Positions 45,314-56,132 of a stretch of DNA of 64,000 bases are shown in pieces. Within the stretch, counting starts at the first letter, position 1. The number at the start of each line of letters is the position of its first letter. The notes under the pieces were generated by a model. The model ran no database searches and had not been told where the DNA came from. It saw only the letters and a program-made list of their open reading frames with translations. The position numbers and the translations under genes were made by a program. The DNA is from Sphaerulina vaccinii (taxonomy: Eukaryota > Ascomycota > Dothideomycetes > Mycosphaerellales > Mycosphaerellaceae): positions 372,001 to 436,000 of the forward strand of contig JAKUDP010000023.1 of the NCBI GenBank assembly GCA_022570795.1, in the 5' to 3' direction.

Positions 45314-46847
45314 GGTGAAGTAGAAATGGATGGGATGGAGAGTCGTCGACGGAATGATCCGTATGAAGATGTAGACTTGCTTCAGACTTTGATGCCTTAG
45401 ATGCTTTGAGGTACTACCATTCTTGTCTCTGGTTGATGCTGCCGTTGTGGACAAGGCTCGGCTAGGGGCTCAGGCGACTCATTGCTTCTGCTCAGGACTT
45501 CTGCCGTCTGGAAGATGAGGTTGTCGAGTCTCGAGACGCCTTCGATTTCTCGTTCTCATCTTTAATGTAATCATCTCCATCCGAGCTCATCCCGCCCGCA
45601 AAGGTATGCTTAACGCTTTCTGGTCTTGCAACAGCTGTCATGGTCTTATGGTCTGATTCGTAAGTCGACGATCGGTGAGTCGTTAGCATAAGGAACGCTC
45701 GATAGTGGTCTATCCATTCAAGCGATGGTGCATCGTCGAGGCCCACGCCATGACGCCAGGCTTGGTAGCAGAGGAGTATCTGCTGCTTAACGGCCTCTTC
45801 AGTGGCGGCTTGGGGCAATTGCTTTGCTTTTGGTTCAAGATCTTCGTGGTTTCTGGCCATCTCCAGTGCGGGTTGTCGAGGGCGTGCTGCCTCCGACGAT
45901 GTGGGAGTTGCCTGTAAGCTTGAAAATGTTAGATGTTCAGTAATCGACCTTTCTTGTACGACTTGTGCTGATGTCTATTAAACTCGTATAGTAGCGAGGT
46001 CGTTCTGGTTTATCTTCTGCCGCTGACAGCTTCCGCGCTAGTGAAACATCCATGTTATCAACTCCGAGCAGCATACGAGCTGTTGTAGTAGAGGTTGAAG
46101 TTGCTTCAATGTCGGTGTTATGTGCTACTCGTACTCGTACCGTAGGACTGCACAGGGATGTGCTCACGCGGGTACGTGGAGCTTAAGGTTATTGTTACTT
46201 CTTGTTTTCGGCATAAGTAAACTTACTTGATGTGATAATGCCTCATGAGATAGTCCTGGCATTATAGCATCTTCCATTCATGCGGTCTTGTCGGTATTCC
46301 GCTCCGGAGACCTCGACGACGCCATGCTAGCGAGTAGTAGCCTAGTAAGTCCATGAGCTCCGGAGGTATAAGGAAATCGGCAGCTGAGATCCGTTCCTTA
46401 GTCGCAATGGAGTATCGACAACCCTGTCACTGCACTGCTGCTGATTTCATGATGAACTGCGGACTTCCACGTCCAACCTCTGGATGCGACTTGTGCATGA
46501 GCCCAGCCTAGCATATCCGCGACTAAATCTAGGCTTCCTGGCAGAACCGACTGCGAGCGAAGATCATCCAGGTAGCGTCAAATGCATAACTCTTCCATAT
46601 GTTCCAGAAGGATGTACTCTCTTCATAAGCCTGATCAGCACACTCGATTGCACAGCGAGCACCCAATTCAAACCAGTAGTCGACAGCGACCTGCGCTCAA
46701 TCACACCTAGCAGTTGGCTACACTCTGCAGTCGACCACAAGAAGCAGTCGACCACAAGCAGCGGCCAGCTCCAATTCAGAGTCAACTTCAACCAGCAACC
46801 GACTCCTCCCAGCAACCAACCCCAACCCAAAGCCAAGCACCACAACC
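45314..46847. other. intergenic, ~1.5 kb, holds RNA unit 20
   Basis: Open frames on the minus strand at 45492-45860 and 45937-46167 could be spliced only through a 37-nt intron, and the first overlaps RNA unit 20. I do not call a gene. The rest, including the promoter of the SDR gene, shows nothing specific. Confidence 0.45.
45630..45832 (+). ncRNA. tRNA-like RNA unit 20, diverged
   Basis: 5' arm AACAGCTGTC, box A ATGGTCTTATGGTCT, GTAAGTCG, then GTCGTTAGCATAAGGAACGCT (hairpin decayed), 3' arm GGCAATTGCTTTGC. About 50 nt longer than other units, with a second GAGTCG copy inserted. Confidence 0.4.
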
Positions 46848-47774
46848 ATGGCCAGCTCCCAGAATCCCAACCACATAATAGTGATATTCGGCGCCTCCAG
46901 TCTCGGACTCTCTTCAGCCCGCCGCCTCGCCAACGGCCGCACAATCGTCCTCGGAGCACGTTCACCCTCAACACGAGACCCAGCCAAAGCAGCCCCAGAA
47001 TGCGAAGGCCATAAAGTCGAAACACTAAAAGTCCATGTATCCATCCATGAATCGGTCCTTGCTTTCGCGAAACAAGCCTCAGAGTTTGGAATTATTGATG
47101 TTGTTGTCCATACCTCTGGTGTTTCGCCTGCTACGACAGAATCCGTGGAAGAGATTATTGATGTAGATTTGTTGGGGGCGGCGTATGTGACTGATGCGTT
47201 TGAGAGCTTCGTGACGAGCGGGAGTAGTGTTGTGGTTATATCGAGTATGGCTGCGCATATGCTGTTGAAGAATCCGCTTTCGGCTTCTTTCCAGAGACAT
47301 TTAGCTCTGGCTCCTGCTGATGAGAAACTGCTGGATCATCCGGAGTGGATTCAGCTGAGAGAGAACCTCGATGTTAATGCCGCATACTCGATTGCGAAGT
47401 TCGCGAATAATCTCCGCGTGCACGAGGCTTGTATAGCCTATGGACGCAAAGGAGCGAGAATCAATAGCGTGAGCCCGGGTTTGATCATGACGGCAATGGA
47501 AAAGGCTGAATTGGATGGGAAGAATGGAAGTGGTATCAAAGCTTTGCTTGAGACTGCTCCAATGGGCAGAGCTGCTACGCCGGCTGATGTTGTAAATGCT
47601 GTGGCCTGGCTTGCGGGAACGGAGAGTCAATATATGACTGGAAGTGATATCAGAGTTGATGTAGGTGGTGTTCCGGTTGTGAGGTGGTTGTTGATGCAGG
47701 ATGGTGTGGACAAACCACGAGAGCAGGAGAATGGTGGTGGTTGTTCGACTAAGTCGGGTACTGCAGCTGTGTAG
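46848..47774 (+). CDS. short-chain dehydrogenase/reductase (SDR)
   Basis: 308 residues, single exon. Rossmann nucleotide-binding turn GASSLGLS at residues 15-22, central VVVISSMAAH holding the catalytic Ser (~135), YSIAK at 180-184 (catalytic Tyr and Lys), then INSVSPGLIMTAM and, near the end, the classical SDR closing region YMTGSDIRVDVGG. NAD(P)-dependent oxidoreductase; substrate unknown. The tail after residue 285 is polar and variable. The start ATG follows a CCAACC-rich leader with a short tandem duplication (gcagtcgaccacaa, twice, near 46740). Confidence 0.85.
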   Translation: MASSQNPNHIIVIFGASSLGLSSARRLANGRTIVLGARSPSTRDPAKAAPECEGHKVETLKVHVSIHESVLAFAKQASEFGIIDVVVHTSGVSPATTESVEEIIDVDLLGAAYVTDAFESFVTSGSSVVVISSMAAHMLLKNPLSASFQRHLALAPADEKLLDHPEWIQLRENLDVNAAYSIAKFANNLRVHEACIAYGRKGARINSVSPGLIMTAMEKAELDGKNGSGIKALLETAPMGRAATPADVVNAVAWLAGTESQYMTGSDIRVDVGGVPVVRWLLMQDGVDKPREQENGGGCSTKSGTAAV

Positions 47775-48251
47775 CAAGCTGACCTTGGATGGACTGTCTT
47801 CTTCTCGGTCCGGTGAAAGTACCTCGTCCGAACGCTCGTAGAATGAAGTGTTTACGATCGAAAGTGAAAAGTTTATAAGAGATGGCAGGTGGAAGGCTCG
47901 GTGCTTGCCGGTGCCTACCAACTCTATATTGCAAGTGCATTGTATGTGGACAAGGTGGCTCGGAAGGCGCGTGTGAATGGAGGCAGCAGATGGTTTAGAT
48001 TTCGTAGCTGGATCGGACTGGATTGGTCGCTGTGATTCGCCTGATGAGCTTTCAGACGCATGATGAGAGCGCCGCTCTTGGGCGTCTCATGTTCGATCTT
48101 GACCCGAGTGAGTTCGTGCCCTTCGCCCTGGGGGCCTTGGAATGCATGCAACACAAAAGATCCAAGCAAGATGCTTGCCTCCTAGACTTCAGCGGCAGCC
48201 TCTCTAGGTGGTGTCGGGGCCATTGTCCTTACTTCTCGCCACGTCTGAAGA
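47775..48251. other. intergenic between convergent genes
   Basis: 477 bp of 3' flanks of the SDR and orotate phosphoribosyltransferase genes. Nothing specific. Confidence 0.5.
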
Positions 48252-48971
48252 TCACGCATCACTAGCCCCATAAACCCTCCTATACTCCTCCATCTTCTTA
48301 ACCTCCTCCCCTCGTCCCAACTTCTCCGCCCCAGCAATGATGTCCTCAAGCGTAAGGACAGCCAGCACAGGAACACCATACTCTCTCCTCACCTCGCCAA
48401 TAGCACTCGGCCTCGCCGTACCATCGTCTTTCCCGCCAGCCTTTTCTTCTGCCGTCGGAGTCTTCTCTTGCCTGTCCACCGCTACGATGATACCAGCTAG
48501 CGTTCCACCCTGTGCTTTTATGATGTCTATGGCTTCTCTGATAGCTGTTCCAGCTGTAATAACATCATCAATGATAATAACTTTCTTTCCTTTCAGACTT
48601 TCACCAACGATCGTTCCACCCTCTCCGTGATCTTTCGCTTCTTTCCTGTTGAAGCTATAACCCTTCTCACCATATTTCTGCTCATCTAAATGCGACAACT
48701 CATTCCCCGTAATCCCAGCAATTGGAATACCTTTGTACGCTGGACCGAATATCACGTCAAAGTCGAATGCTGAATCTTTAGTGGCGTAGTCGTGAATTGT
48801 ACGAGCGTAGGCATTGTTGAAAGCTCGCGAGAGGCCGAATTTGGAGAAGAGGCCGCAGTTGATGAAGTATGGTGATGTACGGCCGGATTTGAGTGTGAAG
48901 GACCCGAATTTGAGAATGTCGGCGTTCAATGCCTTTTCGATGAGCGACGTTTTCCACTCTGGGAGAGACAT
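48252..48971 (-). CDS. URA5: orotate phosphoribosyltransferase
   Basis: 239 residues, single exon, full length for the fungal enzyme. Converts orotate and PRPP to orotidine 5'-phosphate, the fifth step of pyrimidine synthesis, in the cytosol. Visible: LKSGRTSPYFINCG near residues 28-40, FGPAYKGIPIA at 75-85, the flexible catalytic loop FNRKEAKDHGEGG at 107-119, and the PRPP-binding signature VIIIDDVITAGTA at 131-143. A Lys/Gly-rich insertion (TPTAEEKAGGKDDGT) after the DRQE segment is usual in ascomycetes. Confidence 0.95.
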   Translation of the reverse strand: MSLPEWKTSLIEKALNADILKFGSFTLKSGRTSPYFINCGLFSKFGLSRAFNNAYARTIHDYATKDSAFDFDVIFGPAYKGIPIAGITGNELSHLDEQKYGEKGYSFNRKEAKDHGEGGTIVGESLKGKKVIIIDDVITAGTAIREAIDIIKAQGGTLAGIIVAVDRQEKTPTAEEKAGGKDDGTARPSAIGEVRREYGVPVLAVLTLEDIIAGAEKLGRGEEVKKMEEYRRVYGASDA

Positions 48972-49248
48972 GATGGTAGAGGCGAGGTGAGGTTGAAGTT
49001 GAACGTGGTTGTTTGTTGTGTGGAAGAACGATGTGGAGAGGTGGAGAGCAACTTTTGTACAGTACAGTATGCGATAAGCGGCTTATCAGTGATGCCTGAG
49101 GCCCAGCAACAGCAAGCTGTGAGGAATGCTCCGGCGGTGAGAGCTGGCACAGGGGTGTTTTGATATACGCATGTTCAATATTCACACTATGCCACTCATC
49201 TTCCCTGCCAACTATGCTACAAAGCTACATACTCGAAATGCTATCCCA

Positions 49249-51870
49249 TCAATCCATCAATACCGATTGACCGTTCTGTGGTACCGGTATATGCTTCTCA
49301 TCTCTGTCATCAATCATTACATTTGTGTCTTTCTGCTCGTCAAAATCAACGACAGTGGCATCTTCATCTTCGTTGGTGGGTGTAGCACCAGGGGTGTAAT
49401 ATGGTCCTGGAGTAGGAGGCTCCTGCAATGAACCTGGACGAGGTGTAGATGGTGCCTCTTTCCTTTCACCATCAACTACTACGTCTGACGTATGTTGCTC
49501 CATGATCTCGTCGAAGCCGGAGTCGATATGCAGCAGTTCTACCGCATGGGCGGAGTTCTCGTCTTGCGAGTCTGCCATCCTGTGAGAGCTTGGCGACATG
49601 CGAGACTCTCCTGCTCCAACTGTGTCCCAGCCCGAGTCTTCGCGTCTGTACTGCTGTTCTGCGACTTCAGTGTCGCTGCAATCACTGCCATACCCAGAGA
49701 ATCGCCTTCGTCTCTGAGGTGATGGCTCGTATGAGGTCGCACTTGACGCTTCCGTCCTCCCATACGGCGAGCTCCTCCGTCGTCTGCTAGATACGGGAGA
49801 TCTGCCACGTCTGCGCGTACCCACTACACATGATCCTTCAGACTCAAATGCATACATTGAAGCAGGATTGGAGTCAGGCTGCATGTATGTCACAGCGTCG
49901 TGGAGAAGTGTCGAGTAGTCCTGGACCTCCCTCCGATCTGGCATGCGACCTTCCTTGACATCATCGATAGTGATAGCCATATCCGGGTCGATGTACTTCT
50001 TTGCTGACCGATGTGCTGAGGAAGAAGACAAGCTTCTCTCTGAGAAGGGCGAGTTGAGCTCAAAGTTGTTACGCGATGGGCGTCTTGAAGGTGGTTGTCC
50101 AGCAGTTGCAGGAAATCGCTTGAGCAGATGTATGGCTCCCTTTCTACCTTGCGGTCGCTCACTCAGACATGTCTCGACAATGTCATGAAAGTAGTTGGGA
50201 ACCTCGTCGACGATGGGTGGTAGTGGTCGCTCTACCCTGTCTGGCTCGTCCACCTCTTCAGCTAATGCCCACAGTACCATGCCTAGCTGGAACAGGTCGG
50301 TCTTCACTCCAATTGACATGCTGATGCGTTGTCCGCTATCGATCAGCTTGTTCAGCTCAGGAGACTCCCATCCTACAGGACAACCTCTTCGATTGATGTC
50401 AATAATTTGTGCATTGTCGTCTTCGTCAATCACGATGTTAGATAGTGTAAAGTCGCCCTGCACGAATCCGGCTTCATGGATATCAGCAAGTCCATTGACA
50501 ATCTGTTGTGCCCACTTCTCACGTCGGTGCCATGGTAAAGACGACGTGCCCCGGAAGTCATAGATCATGTCGACGAGTGCTCCTTTCGAAGCGTAGGAGA
50601 TAAGAAGACCCTTCACGACCTCGCCTCGGTCATCAGTCACCAGTCCCTCTAGTTGGACGACATGTTTGCTGTCATGCAACGAGTCAAGAGCATTGACTTC
50701 GTACAGGAACTCATCCACCGTGTCGGGTCCAGGGATCTCTTTCTTGATCACGACACGCCCATTCAGGCGAACCTTGTACACGAAACCAGAAAGATGCGAG
50801 TCGAACTCCAAGGAAGTCTCATTGAAGCGTGGGAATTGAATGTGGTCAAAGAGTGATATGGCAGGCCAGTTGACTATCTCATTGGCATCTTCCCGCACGT
50901 GGACATGCAGTTGGCCATCTTCTGCTGTTGTCTCCAGCTTTAGATTGGTGACAGTGTCATAGTACTGGATGTCTGGTAGCGAGTCACGAATCGCCTCATA
51001 GATGCGTAAGCTCTTGTCACGCTGGTAATGCAAAGTACTCAAGTCTGCTTCCAAGGATTCGTCTGGAGCATTGCGATAGTCCAAAGATACTGTAAGACGA
51101 CGCCACTGCGTCGACTTCTCGGCATATGTTACGAAGAACTTCTCACGATTCGACTTATCTCGAAAGTGCATGCTCAAGTTGAGTATCCAGCGGCGGTCGT
51201 ACTCTTCCTGTAACGTTGCTTTGTCGATGTTGTCTGTTTGAGGAGGCCGATCGTCATCAATGAAAGGTCTTTGGTCGCCAGAATCGGGGATCTGCAGAGG
51301 AGGAAGATCGTTCAAGTTGCCGGTAGCAGCCACGTCAGTGGTATCGATTGATGTCGAAGGCAGACTTTCGTCTTGCCTTGAGTCTGGAACGTGTGAGGCT
51401 GACTGGATCGGGATAGGAAGTGGTCTGGGTGAAAATGCACGCGACCCAGCACTAGTTTTCCGCCTATCTTCACTGACCGCCCGGCGCTCCTTGGTAGTCG
51501 GTTCAACCTCAAGCAGCTTCTCTCTCCTCTCAGACTCCTGCCTACGAAATGTCTGAGGTCGAGGCAAGGAGGGGATCGCCCTCTTGCATATAGGGAGCAC
51601 CTCATCAGGCAAGCTCGGTCTCCTCGCAAAGTACTCGGGTATATGCGCATGCTCCAGATCAATGGAAACTGTCTGCGGCAGGGCTTCGTCGTTGGTATCT
51701 GCTTGATGTCCTCGCCTCCACAAGCTCAACGGCTTTCTCAGCAGTGATGATCGTCTCGACCGCTTCTGCTGATGCTGATCAGGTCCCATCTCTTGCAATG
51801 CATCATTGTCGTGACTGGCGAATGGGAAACGGTGCGGCATGTTGCGATCCTCCACCCAGTCACAAGCCAA
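49249..51870 (-). CDS. atypical protein kinase, 873 residues
   Basis: One long frame; the start may instead be Met11. Residues ~1-330 are disordered and basic/Ser-rich apart from a globular stretch near 220-330. Residues ~361-590 are a protein-kinase fold: VVIKKE (probable ATP-binding Lys 376), DIHEAGFVQGDFTLSNIVID as catalytic loop, DIN at 491-493 where most kinases have DFG, then GWESPEL (APE-like) and GVKTDLFQLGMVLWAL. HRD is replaced by QGD, but the catalytic Asp, the loop Asn and the metal-binding Asp are all kept, so activity is possible. The C-terminal 280 residues are Ser/Arg/Glu-rich. No known orthologue recognised. Confidence 0.8.
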   Translation of the reverse strand: MACDWVEDRNMPHRFPFASHDNDALQEMGPDQHQQKRSRRSSLLRKPLSLWRRGHQADTNDEALPQTVSIDLEHAHIPEYFARRPSLPDEVLPICKRAIPSLPRPQTFRRQESERREKLLEVEPTTKERRAVSEDRRKTSAGSRAFSPRPLPIPIQSASHVPDSRQDESLPSTSIDTTDVAATGNLNDLPPLQIPDSGDQRPFIDDDRPPQTDNIDKATLQEEYDRRWILNLSMHFRDKSNREKFFVTYAEKSTQWRRLTVSLDYRNAPDESLEADLSTLHYQRDKSLRIYEAIRDSLPDIQYYDTVTNLKLETTAEDGQLHVHVREDANEIVNWPAISLFDHIQFPRFNETSLEFDSHLSGFVYKVRLNGRVVIKKEIPGPDTVDEFLYEVNALDSLHDSKHVVQLEGLVTDDRGEVVKGLLISYASKGALVDMIYDFRGTSSLPWHRREKWAQQIVNGLADIHEAGFVQGDFTLSNIVIDEDDNAQIIDINRRGCPVGWESPELNKLIDSGQRISMSIGVKTDLFQLGMVLWALAEEVDEPDRVERPLPPIVDEVPNYFHDIVETCLSERPQGRKGAIHLLKRFPATAGQPPSRRPSRNNFELNSPFSERSLSSSSAHRSAKKYIDPDMAITIDDVKEGRMPDRREVQDYSTLLHDAVTYMQPDSNPASMYAFESEGSCVVGTRRRGRSPVSSRRRRSSPYGRTEASSATSYEPSPQRRRRFSGYGSDCSDTEVAEQQYRREDSGWDTVGAGESRMSPSSHRMADSQDENSAHAVELLHIDSGFDEIMEQHTSDVVVDGERKEAPSTPRPGSLQEPPTPGPYYTPGATPTNEDEDATVVDFDEQKDTNVMIDDRDEKHIPVPQNGQSVLMD

Positions 51871-53874
51871 TCGTGGCCTATGTCACTTGTATAAGCTCTT
51901 CCAGTCCAGTACCACGCGCAGCAATGCCACCTCCTGAGCTTCCTCGTGCAATGTTATGTGAGTGTGACAGCAGATGCCTCGTACAACATAGAGCTCGGTG
52001 CTTGTCCATGGGTAGTTCATGCAGCTCTTTCCCGCGCAGCGTCTCGTTTGAGCGTGACCTGCAGCTTCTGGAACAGAAGGCGCGGTATCTGCCTTATTTT
52101 GCTGATTCTCCTTGGAAGAAAGACGGAGATGAGTAGATGATGTGTACTGTATAAGCACCGCAGCTGGGTCAACTGGCTCAATGCCGGGTGTTATTATTCT
52201 GAAGCAGGCCAACCTAGCGGTGTAGAGGTGTTGCGCCGCCAACACCACGAGGTGCGGACAGGTCCAACCCGATGGATCGTAGTCGCACAGCCAAGCGCGG
52301 TCTGGCTAGCTGGATGTGGTAGAACTAGCAGATGCAGTGCGTATGGACAGCTGCGCCTCTCACAGTCATCGCCCGTCGGGTCGTCGTTCGCAGCATGTAT
52401 GGAAGGCTATCGTGTTCAGGATGGCGCGAACTCATGTCAAATTCTGACGAAGCCTGCAAAAGTGTACAACGACAAGACCAACAAGGGTCTTCATATGATC
52501 ACCCGTCAGAGTGGAGCTACTGGGATCTGATCGCGATTCATATCAGCGAAAGCTGAAAACGGGCTGGAGGAAGCGAGGCTGAGAAGGAATGGATGAAGTT
52601 GCTGAAGCGGCGACGATGTGGTTGGATCTGCAACGCTGAAAATCCTTCTTCCTGCCAATGATCTCAACCAACATTCTTCTTCCTCACTCACACACCGATG
52701 ACATGCCACCCGTCGCGTCAAACGGAGAGGTGCCACGGACCGTCACGATGCATCAAACACGTTCTCCCAAGATGGCGCTTGGCCAGGGCAAGCTATCGTG
52801 ATACGCTCGTGAGCACAGCCGTCGGGCAGCAACATGAACAAGAATTTCTCAATACGATTTGGCTTGCATCTGGGCGGCCCAGTACAAGAACGACACCTGT
52901 TTGCTGCAGCTAGACCACGCGCGACATCTCTTGATGCTGTGAGCATTTGCCATTTGGAAGAGATGTGGTGGGGAGAGACGAGCAAGCTGTGTATGCAGCT
53001 GCAAGGTCTACCCAGCCTCACGTTTTCGTTGGCCTCAGGTGTTCACCGAAGCTACGGTTCTATGGCTTAACAAGACTCATACAGACTGAGCAGCCGGACG
53101 CTATACTACTGAAAAGCTAGTGAAAAGCCCAACATATCGAAGCCATGCGTTGTCGCGGCTCAGCAATCCTGAAGCTTACGCCTCGTGTCTAATGGAGCGG
53201 CTCAAGACTCACATGGACGAATAGCGAGCAAGTGGACTCTGGCTTCTAGTGAAAGCTGTCTGTGAGAGCCTTCCCAGGTCTGATTTCTTCACCGGTCTGG
53301 TGCTAGAATGCTGCGATCGGGATGCGGTGGGGGCATAGGTGGACAGCACCAGGCACCAGGGCACAGCACTTCACCTCCTTCGACTCTCAGCAAGATCGTA
53401 GCGGCCTGTACAATCTGTAGGCATTCGGTTCTGCCGGACATTCGGCCCCAGATGGCCTGTCAGTCGACATCAAATCATGATACTTTGAAGGTCTATGAGC
53501 CTCAAGCCCAGGACCGCAGTATCAACTGTCTGTGCCAACAAGTCGAAGCTTTCAGTGCTGCCACAGGTCACTCACTTATAGATCACTTCCAGGCCGACAT
53601 CGATTCGGAAATGAGGTACGTGGGGCATCTGTTACCACGGAGTCGACTCGGAGGCACTGGGCGAGCCACGAATATGAAGTTGCTGCCGAGCAGGTGAGAG
53701 TTCGGTGCTGCCACTGGTACCTTCACAGTGGAGCCAGGAACTACTGTTCGTCGCAACAATAATCTGCTACGACTCTGTGCACCTCGCTCTTACACGCTAC
53801 TTCTTCCGCTATCCTCTGCACTAGGCGATGTCTCTGGAAGAACAAGCGCATATCATCGAATCTGGACACTAAGC
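51871..53874. other. intergenic, ~2 kb
   Basis: Long gap upstream of the kinase. Only short biased-looking frames on both strands and no recognised domain or RNA. Confidence 0.45.
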
Positions 53875-54501
53875 ATGGCGATTCACGATTCTCCGACTCA
53901 AACTCTCGGCTCCAGCTTCACGGCTCTGCCTCCAGAGCTGCGCAATATCATCTATTCTATGGTATACCCAGCCGCCGAGAATGCTGAATGCGTTGACCTT
54001 CTGGCCGCGACACCGCCGTCAAACTCCCTACTCCTGGTCTGCCGTCAAGTGCACTCCGAGACCAGATGCATATACCGGGATTGCTTTCGACAATACTGGA
54101 CCAACAGCAACTTTCAACTGAGTATAGACCGAGTCTCAACGTCTTACATGAATCCACCGGCAACAACATACTCTCTCGCCCTCATTCACACGAAACTTGA
54201 GGTCTTAGGCAAGCGCAACCTCGACAAGATCAACTACCTTGAGATGCGTGAGATACACTCCGGCAACCCATATTACAAGATGAGTTGGATAAGCTCGGAG
54301 AAAGCCTGGCAAGTACAGTATAGGCTCGATGGCCTGCACGAATGGTCGCAAGGCCGCCGTTACTTCCTGGTCCCTCGGCTTCCTGCTTTCATGGGCAGTG
54401 AACTGGTCTTCTGCAGCTCATTCGATGGTCATCTACAGAACGCTTTGCATCCTGTAGCGCTCAGTGACCAAATATCTCACATCATGGGGTCGCATGCTTG
54501 A
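53875..54501 (+). CDS. 2EXR/F-box-like protein 1
   Basis: 208 residues from the Met at 53875; an in-frame ATG 147 bp upstream exists, but the extra residues look non-conserved. The N-terminus has the fungal 2EXR/F-box-like pattern LPPELRNIIYSMVYPAAE, followed by LLLVCRQVHSETRCIYRDCF. Such proteins are numerous in plant-associated ascomycetes and are of unknown role, sometimes proposed as F-box relatives. A second member lies 0.8 kb downstream on the same strand, but the two are not close in sequence. Confidence 0.65.
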   Translation: MAIHDSPTQTLGSSFTALPPELRNIIYSMVYPAAENAECVDLLAATPPSNSLLLVCRQVHSETRCIYRDCFRQYWTNSNFQLSIDRVSTSYMNPPATTYSLALIHTKLEVLGKRNLDKINYLEMREIHSGNPYYKMSWISSEKAWQVQYRLDGLHEWSQGRRYFLVPRLPAFMGSELVFCSSFDGHLQNALHPVALSDQISHIMGSHA

Positions 54502-54571
54502 CATAGCAAGTCGTCGCTTGAGCGATCTCGATGGGAAGATGGTCAGAGCATAAACTTGGTAGCTTTGGCAG

Positions 54572-55053
54572 ATGACCATGGAGGACAACTGTATCTCGTT
54601 GGGCGAGAGCGAGAACACAGATCTAAGACCGTGCAGAGGAGCTGGGTTGAATACACTTCGACGTCCTACAGCAACACCAATTCTACAGCAAGACCTCGAG
54701 CAGATTCGCCTCAGCACCGAGGACACTCCTCTGACCATGCTCCCGTTCATCGTCAAGACCTTCAGAGGCTTCTCCACGTCCACCAAAGCCTGGGTCGTGG
54801 GATTTCCGACCTTATGGCTCTCTTCACGTGTCCTCCTGCGCTATCAGAAGCAGTACAATCAGAATACTCTCGAGTACTATCGCACTCATATGGACAATTG
54901 CGAGAAGCTTGCAAACATGCGCTGCGATGAATGCAAAATCTGCAGCAGGACTTACGTAAGTTTGACATGGCAATTGATTGCCAGCTGTTGGTTATATGCT
55001 GACTGCTCTCTCAGTCAAATCTCTGGGAGAAGATTCCTCGAAGGAATTGGTGA
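54572..55053 (+). CDS. hypothetical protein with a CxxCxxC motif
   Basis: Two exons, 54572-54955 and 55015-55053, joined across a 59-nt intron (GTAAGT donor, GCTGACTG branch, CTCAG acceptor). 140 residues ending NLWEKIPRRNW. A hydrophobic or amphipathic stretch (AWVVGFPTLWLSSRVLLRYQ) is followed by MRCDECKICSRTY, a possible metal site. The start could also be the Met two residues later. No family recognised. Confidence 0.5.
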
Positions 55054-55313
55054 AGACAGACGAACGCGCTCTTCCATATTACAATCTCGACTCTCTCCCT
55101 CCGCTCACTAGACCTTCTCGACGCCTCGCTCGCAGCTTTTGTTGAGGCGACGTGGCTAGAGACGACAACTCGGTAGCTTTATGCGAAGCTTTATCACTAC
55201 CCACAACACGATGATTCATTTTCGAGACACTATTTGGGGCGACCGCGCTTTACAATTTATCCTATTCCCGACTATCGACTGCTGTATTTCCACACCCACC
55301 ATCACATACTATC

Positions 55314-56132
55314 ATGCGCAAGAAGACTTATCATCCGACAATGAATTCCCAACGGAGACCCGATCCAATGAGCTCGAACTACTGTGCATGGCGAAGAGTC
55401 CGTGTCAACAAGCCCGGCCCACCACCCTTCAACTTCCTTGGTCTCCCCAGAGAGCTTCGCGACAAGATATACGAGCAGTGCTACATCAAGAAGAACTTTC
55501 TCCGAGATACCGACAGAATAGACAAGTATTCTGACCCAGGACGAGTGCCCCCGGTGCGTGCGCATCAGGCGCCACTACCCTCCCTCTTCCTCGCAAATCG
55601 TCAAGTTCACGACGAGTATCAAGATGTCCTGAAGATCAGGGGCCGGTGCACGCTCGTCATTAGGCAAGATCACTGGCGTTCTCGCACTACGCTCCCGAGT
55701 ATTCCAAAGAACATATTGATGTCGGTGAAGCGGGTCATCATCAATGTTGAATTCTGCAGCACTGCCTGCGAGTATTGTCGTCAATTCGGACTGGGAACAT
55801 ACTGTGTGCATTGGGTCCTTCGAAATGTCGTCAAACATAAATACTGGATGTCGCGCTTGGCAGAGCTACTGCCAGCCCGTGCCGAGCGGCATATCGTGGT
55901 GTTCTCTCCAGGTTTCGGATGTGCTCGATTAACAGACAGGTCTGGTCCTCATAAAGACTTGGAGATTATGAGGCTAGCACTTAGGGCGGAGAAGATGGAT
56001 GTGTATTACGGTCCATATGGACACCGTCGCAGTAATGTGTACAGCACTTACAGGAGCGAAGAAACTGGTCCTGGCTGGATTGCTGGTGGCGCTGGTCGAC
56101 TAAGGCCTCGTGGGAAACTGGTCATAAACTGA
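55314..56132 (+). CDS. 2EXR/F-box-like protein 2
   Basis: 272 residues. FNFLGLPRELRDKIYEQCYIK near residue 40 is the family signature, followed by LFLANRQVHDEYQDVL. A Cys group (CSTACEYCRQFGLGTYC) lies mid-protein. The start may be a later Met (MNSQ or MSSN). Downstream residues are basic. Role unknown; the neighbourhood with the other 2EXR-like gene suggests an accessory gene patch. Confidence 0.65.
   Translation: MRKKTYHPTMNSQRRPDPMSSNYCAWRRVRVNKPGPPPFNFLGLPRELRDKIYEQCYIKKNFLRDTDRIDKYSDPGRVPPVRAHQAPLPSLFLANRQVHDEYQDVLKIRGRCTLVIRQDHWRSRTTLPSIPKNILMSVKRVIINVEFCSTACEYCRQFGLGTYCVHWVLRNVVKHKYWMSRLAELLPARAERHIVVFSPGFGCARLTDRSGPHKDLEIMRLALRAEKMDVYYGPYGHRRSNVYSTYRSEETGPGWIAGGAGRLRPRGKLVIN

Noticed and set aside
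45492..46167. Two minus-strand frames that could be joined into one gene
   Set aside because: Joining needs a 37-nt intron, and the larger frame covers RNA unit 20. No domain seen.
46484..47025. Open frames on both strands over the start of the SDR gene
   Set aside because: They are shadows of the SDR coding region and its Pro/Gln-rich leader.
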